Source: Sedimenticola sp. (GTDB lineage Bacteria; Pseudomonadota; Gammaproteobacteria; Chromatiales; Chromatiaceae). From it: 8,875 nucleotides of DNA. The position numbers were made by a program, and so were the translations under genes. The stretch covers positions 1 through 8,875 of the forward strand of contig JAUUYI010000066.1 of assembly GCA_030590525.1 (NCBI GenBank). Direction: 5' to 3'. The number at the start of each line of letters is the position of its first letter. Position 1 is the first letter of the stretch. The notes under the pieces are model-generated. The model saw only the letters and a list, made by a program, of their open reading frames with translations. It did no database searches and had not been told where the DNA came from. Shown here piece after piece: positions 6,570 to 8,875 of the stretch.

Positions 6570-6592
6570 GAAATCAAGATGGGTATAACGCT

Positions 6593-6793
6593 ATGGGCCA
6601 GGTAAACTGCCTCTACTGCGGCAAGCGGATCCCGGACGATGCTGCGGAATGTACTCACTGTGGCGCTGTATCCCATTTCCAGAAAAAAGGGTATCGTTCC
6701 GGCGCACGCAAGCGATTCATCCTGCTGTTCATCGCCCTGGTGCTAATCTGTGCTTTTTTCGTTTTCTGGCTTCCCAGGGTATTCCCGTCCTGA
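6593..6793 (+). CDS. Small zinc-ribbon, single-helix membrane protein
   Basis: This 66-residue protein has two CxxC knuckles, CLYC (6-9) and CTHC (20-23), forming a compact zinc ribbon. A basic stretch (KKGYRSGARKR, 31-41) and one hydrophobic helix (about 42-60) ending in FWLPRVFPS follow. By the positive-inside rule the ribbon should face the cytoplasm. It resembles the short proteins annotated DnrP near denitrification genes in pseudomonads; that is a memory-based resemblance, not a search result, so no symbol is given. It lies about 100 bases after nirN on the same strand and 19 bases before the nuclease gene, so it could share either transcript. The ribosome site is weak. Its function is unknown; possibilities are a membrane adaptor or a metal/redox-sensing accessory. 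Confidence 0.75.
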   Translation: MGQVNCLYCGKRIPDDAAECTHCGAVSHFQKKGYRSGARKRFILLFIALVLICAFFVFWLPRVFPS

Positions 6794-6812
6794 CATTTAC
6801 AAGGCACCGTCC

Positions 6813-7409
6813 ATGAATCTGCATACCATCACGCTTCTGCCCATTCTGCTACTGGCTGGCATCCCCTGCGCCCAGGCTGCTGAAACGGCTTTTCAGGTCC
6901 AGGGAGTGGAGGATGGTGATACCCTGCTGCTACAGATGCAAGGCCAGCCCAAGCGCATCCAACTGCTCGGCATCGACGCCCCGGAGGCGGTGGAGAACCC
7001 GAAGCTGGAACGTGACCTGGAGCGCACCGGATTGCGCAGAGCGGCACTCCTGGCCATCGGCCAGAAATCGGCCCGCCACCTCGGGGAACTGATAACGGCC
7101 GGTGATTCGGTTAGGCTGGTGGGAGATCTTGGAAAACAGGATAAATATGGGCGTATTTCAGTCGTGGTAATCGCCCCCAACGAGAGCTCGTTGAACACCA
7201 CCATGGTGTCAGACGGCTACGCCATCGTACTCAATCGCCCCCCCCTGGCAGAGCCACTCAAAAGCCGCCTGCAGGGTGCCCAGCATGAGGCGATCCGTAC
7301 CCATCGAGGCCTCTGGGGCAGTGACCGGGAGATCACCCTGGCCTGGGCCGGACTGGATGCCCGAACCCTTCCGGCAGCCGCACGTAAATCAACGCCTTCG
7401 GTTCGTTAG
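6813..7409 (+). CDS. Exported staphylococcal nuclease-like (SNase/TNase) protein
   Basis: The product has 198 residues with a signal peptide (1-22, ending AQA). One SNase OB-fold domain follows: VEDGDT (32-37, Asp36 as calcium ligand), LLGIDAPE (51-58, Asp55 and Glu58), DKYGR (110-114, Arg114) and VSDGYAIV (132-139). Family members cut DNA and RNA with calcium using Arg35, Glu43 and Arg87 (S. aureus numbering). Here Glu58 and Arg114 fit two of these, but the Arg35 position (five before Asp55) is Gln50, with Arg48 nearby. Activity is therefore uncertain, although Gln may be usual in this subfamily. The start at 6813 has AAGG at 6801-6804; the in-frame ATG at 6750 lies inside the previous gene and would precede the signal peptide. 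A role in periplasmic or extracellular nucleic acid turnover is inference. Confidence 0.88.
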   Translation: MNLHTITLLPILLLAGIPCAQAAETAFQVQGVEDGDTLLLQMQGQPKRIQLLGIDAPEAVENPKLERDLERTGLRRAALLAIGQKSARHLGELITAGDSVRLVGDLGKQDKYGRISVVVIAPNESSLNTTMVSDGYAIVLNRPPLAEPLKSRLQGAQHEAIRTHRGLWGSDREITLAWAGLDARTLPAAARKSTPSVR

Positions 7410-7453
7410 TACCTTAGCACTGAAATCTTGAACAGAAATACAAAGAAATCTCC

Positions 7454-7483
7454 GTAGGGTGGGCACGTTGTTTGTGCCCACCA
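7454..7483. repeat. 30-bp hairpin repeat, copy 1 (REP-like)
   Basis: The hairpin has perfect 9-base arms, GGTGGGCAC (7458-7466) and GTGCCCACC (7474-7482), around a GTTGTTT loop and is preceded by GTAG. All 30 bases are identical to 8841-8870. A further TGGTGGG at 7502-7508 can pair with CCCACCA at 7477-7483, so this copy may be the first half of a two-hairpin unit whose second half has decayed. It shares the leader GTAGGGTGG with the element at 31-39. There is no T-run for a terminator, though a stem here could still influence the end of the nuclease transcript. Confidence 0.8.
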
Positions 7484-7620
7484 TTGCGATACAATGAGCT
7501 TTGGTGGGTATTTGGTTCCGACTCTGCCGGATTAGGAGACAGAACAGGGGAACCGTTACCCCATCCTCACAATATTTTCTCGGACCATAACAAAACAGTG
7601 ACTCGACAAAGGCAGAACAT

Positions 7621-7648
7621 TTCAGACTGGTCACTTTTGTAGTATAAC
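7621..7648 (+). promoter_or_regulatory. Candidate sigma-70 promoter for the HEAT/TPR gene
   Basis: TTCAGA (7621-7626) and TATAAC (7643-7648) are separated by 16 bases, and the ATG lies about 25 bases further on. The -10 is good (five of six) and the -35 fair (four of six). The gene has its own repeat-bracketed region with no closely preceding gene, so an own promoter is expected. The rest of the 7410-7673 gap holds only the hairpin repeat; nothing else is recognised there. Confidence 0.4.
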
Positions 7649-7673
7649 TGCATCTTATCCATGAGATATCGAA

Positions 7674-8780
7674 ATGATAATTTCCTTTATCCCACTGTTT
7701 TCTCCAAGTAACAACTCCCATCTTCTACGGGCAGTACCCTACCTCTTTCTTCTGGGTTTTATTGCCTCTGTCTTTTTTTCACCCGATCTCCTCGCAGTTT
7801 CTCCGCTCGACAAAGAGGCCGTAGCGGACATTAACGACAGTGCATCGATATTAGCCATAGTAGCAATCAGTATCGTGGTGCTCGGCCTGGTATTTCTTAG
7901 CGTCCTTGCTCTCACTTTATGGAGCAGAAAACAGGATGACATTAACAATATGATGTCTTTCTGTATTAAGTTTCTTATAGACACAAAAGATGAAAATGAA
8001 AGATGTCAGGCGGCAAGGGCGTTAGGTCGGGCAAAAGATCCTGGTGCACTCCTTGTCTTACTTGACGTTATCAGTGATGAAAAAGTGTCAGAAATTGTCC
8101 GAAAGGCAGCACAAGGCGCGCTGGACGAGATGGGTTTTAAATATCGTAAGTGTAAAAAATTAATCAATGAACTGGTACCGGAAATAAAAAACGGAAACCA
8201 CCAGAAAGTCATCGATATTTTAATTATAAACTTTGAAAAAGGTGAAAAGAAATATGTACAAAGTGCTTACTTAACAGGTCGAGAATTCCTCAAGATGAAG
8301 CGGTATGCTGACGCGAGAGAATGGCTGCATAAGGCACACTTACGTAATCGAACACCTAGAATATATGCTGACCAGATAAAGAAGCTTACCGACAAATGCA
8401 ACGAACATCTCTTTGCTGAGGGAGATAAACGATTCAAAGAAGGAGATTATTATTCGGCAAGAGAGCACTACACGCTGGCATCAACTGGAATCAATGATGA
8501 AGATAAAAGGCGTTTTTCGGCTTATCTTCGCTTAGCGTGCGTTTACTGTAAAATTGGAGATTACATCGATGCTGATCAAGCTACCTTGCAGGCACTGCAG
8601 CACCATCACCAGACAGATATGTCTCTTAGACTAAACAAGCTGGCAAAAAAAGTAATCCATGAAAGTAATAAAAATCCGGATGGAGAAAGTAAAGATGCCG
8701 GGTCAAGAAGTAAAATAGACAGATACGTAGATGATGTCATGGCGAAATTATGGACCGGTAAAACCGTCAATCCGGAATGA
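7674..8780 (+). CDS. Membrane-anchored HEAT/TPR-repeat protein of unknown function
   Basis: The 368-residue product is not recognised as a named family. Two hydrophobic stretches open it: residues 17-41, which could be a signal peptide ending near LLA, and a clear transmembrane helix at about 57-83. One HEAT-like repeat follows (about 106-153, with RCQAARALGRAKDPGALLVL). TPR-like helical pairs lie at about 194-225 (FLKMKRYADAREWLHKA), 244-272 (RFKEGDYYSAREHY) and 282-312 (YCKIGDYIDADQA). The tail is polar and charged. Such repeats bind other proteins, so a membrane-bound scaffold is inferred. The coding sequence is visibly richer in A and T than the nir genes and sits between two identical hairpin repeats, suggesting a separate origin. 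The ATG at 7674 has only a weak ribosome site, but it is the start that keeps the N-terminal hydrophobic segment. Confidence 0.75.
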   Translation: MIISFIPLFSPSNNSHLLRAVPYLFLLGFIASVFFSPDLLAVSPLDKEAVADINDSASILAIVAISIVVLGLVFLSVLALTLWSRKQDDINNMMSFCIKFLIDTKDENERCQAARALGRAKDPGALLVLLDVISDEKVSEIVRKAAQGALDEMGFKYRKCKKLINELVPEIKNGNHQKVIDILIINFEKGEKKYVQSAYLTGREFLKMKRYADAREWLHKAHLRNRTPRIYADQIKKLTDKCNEHLFAEGDKRFKEGDYYSAREHYTLASTGINDEDKRRFSAYLRLACVYCKIGDYIDADQATLQALQHHHQTDMSLRLNKLAKKVIHESNKNPDGESKDAGSRSKIDRYVDDVMAKLWTGKTVNPE

Positions 8781-8840
8781 ACAGGGTCTCTCGACGGGAT
8801 TAACCGCAATGCCATTAACTTAACGCCGACGGATCACCCT

Positions 8841-8870
8841 GTAGGGTGGGCACGTTGTTTGTGCCCACCA
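8841..8870. repeat. 30-bp hairpin repeat, copy 2 (REP-like)
   Basis: This copy is identical to 7454-7483, with arms at 8845-8853 and 8861-8869. It lies 60 bases after the stop of the HEAT/TPR gene. The preceding CACCCT (8835-8840) can pair with AGGGTG (8843-8848), an alternative fold or a remnant of an abutting unit ending in CACCCT. The window ends five bases later, so the far side of the element cannot be seen. Confidence 0.8.
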
Positions 8871-8875
8871 AAATG

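Noticed and set aside
6568..6588. Six-codon upstream peptide (MKSRWV) before the zinc-ribbon gene
   Set aside because: It is too short to support without ribosome data, and no leader-type pattern such as repeated regulatory codons is present.
7389..7721. Reverse-strand 110-residue reading frame between the nuclease and HEAT/TPR genes
   Set aside because: It runs through the hairpin repeat, the end of the nuclease gene and the likely promoter of the HEAT/TPR gene. The composition is not protein-like and no domain is visible.
7454..8870. CRISPR array from the identical repeats
   Set aside because: There are only two intact copies, separated by a whole gene, with no regular spacers and no cas genes.

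Overview
The window is dominated by a compact, single-strand heme d1 biosynthesis operon, nirC-nirF-nirD-nirL-nirG-nirH-nirJ-nirN (272-6491). Heme d1 is the cofactor of cytochrome cd1 nitrite reductase (NirS), so the host is very probably a denitrifier or nitrite respirer. The gene order matches the order known from Pseudomonas nir clusters. GC-rich coding sequence and small REP-like intergenic palindromes fit a gammaproteobacterium, but the exact taxon cannot be read from the sequence. NirS itself, NirM and NirE (uroporphyrinogen methyltransferase) are not in this window.

Layout. Bases 1-271 hold a nested palindromic, MITE/REP-like element (2-147) and then a promoter region with a perfect TTGAC-N4-GTCAA dyad (191-204), typical of FNR/DNR/NnrR regulators, and a -10-like hexamer at class II spacing. 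The operon follows with overlaps or very short gaps, implying one transcript and translational coupling. After nirN come two small genes on the same strand. One encodes a 66-residue zinc-ribbon/one-helix membrane protein (6593-6793). The other encodes an exported staphylococcal-nuclease-like protein (6813-7409) in which the usual catalytic Arg35 position is Gln. Bases 7674-8780 hold a visibly AT-richer gene for a membrane-anchored HEAT/TPR-like protein, bracketed by two identical 30-bp hairpin repeats (7454-7483 and 8841-8870).

How the genes work together. From family knowledge, NirD/L/G/H decarboxylate siroheme to 12,18-didecarboxysiroheme in the cytoplasm. The radical-SAM enzyme NirJ then acts on the two propionates that are replaced by oxo groups. 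The intermediate reaches the periplasm, where the d1-propeller proteins NirF and NirN complete the cofactor; NirN oxidises dihydro-heme d1. The c-type cytochrome NirC is a likely electron partner. NirC plus NirF mirrors, as two adjacent genes, the cytochrome-c/d1-propeller fusion seen in NirN, and the four Lrp-like genes alternate between two subtypes (A-B-A-B).

No rRNA, tRNA, CRISPR array, transposase or integrase was found. The nir locus is a known system. The least explained parts are the repeat-bracketed HEAT/TPR gene, the palindromic repeat family, and the two small genes after nirN.
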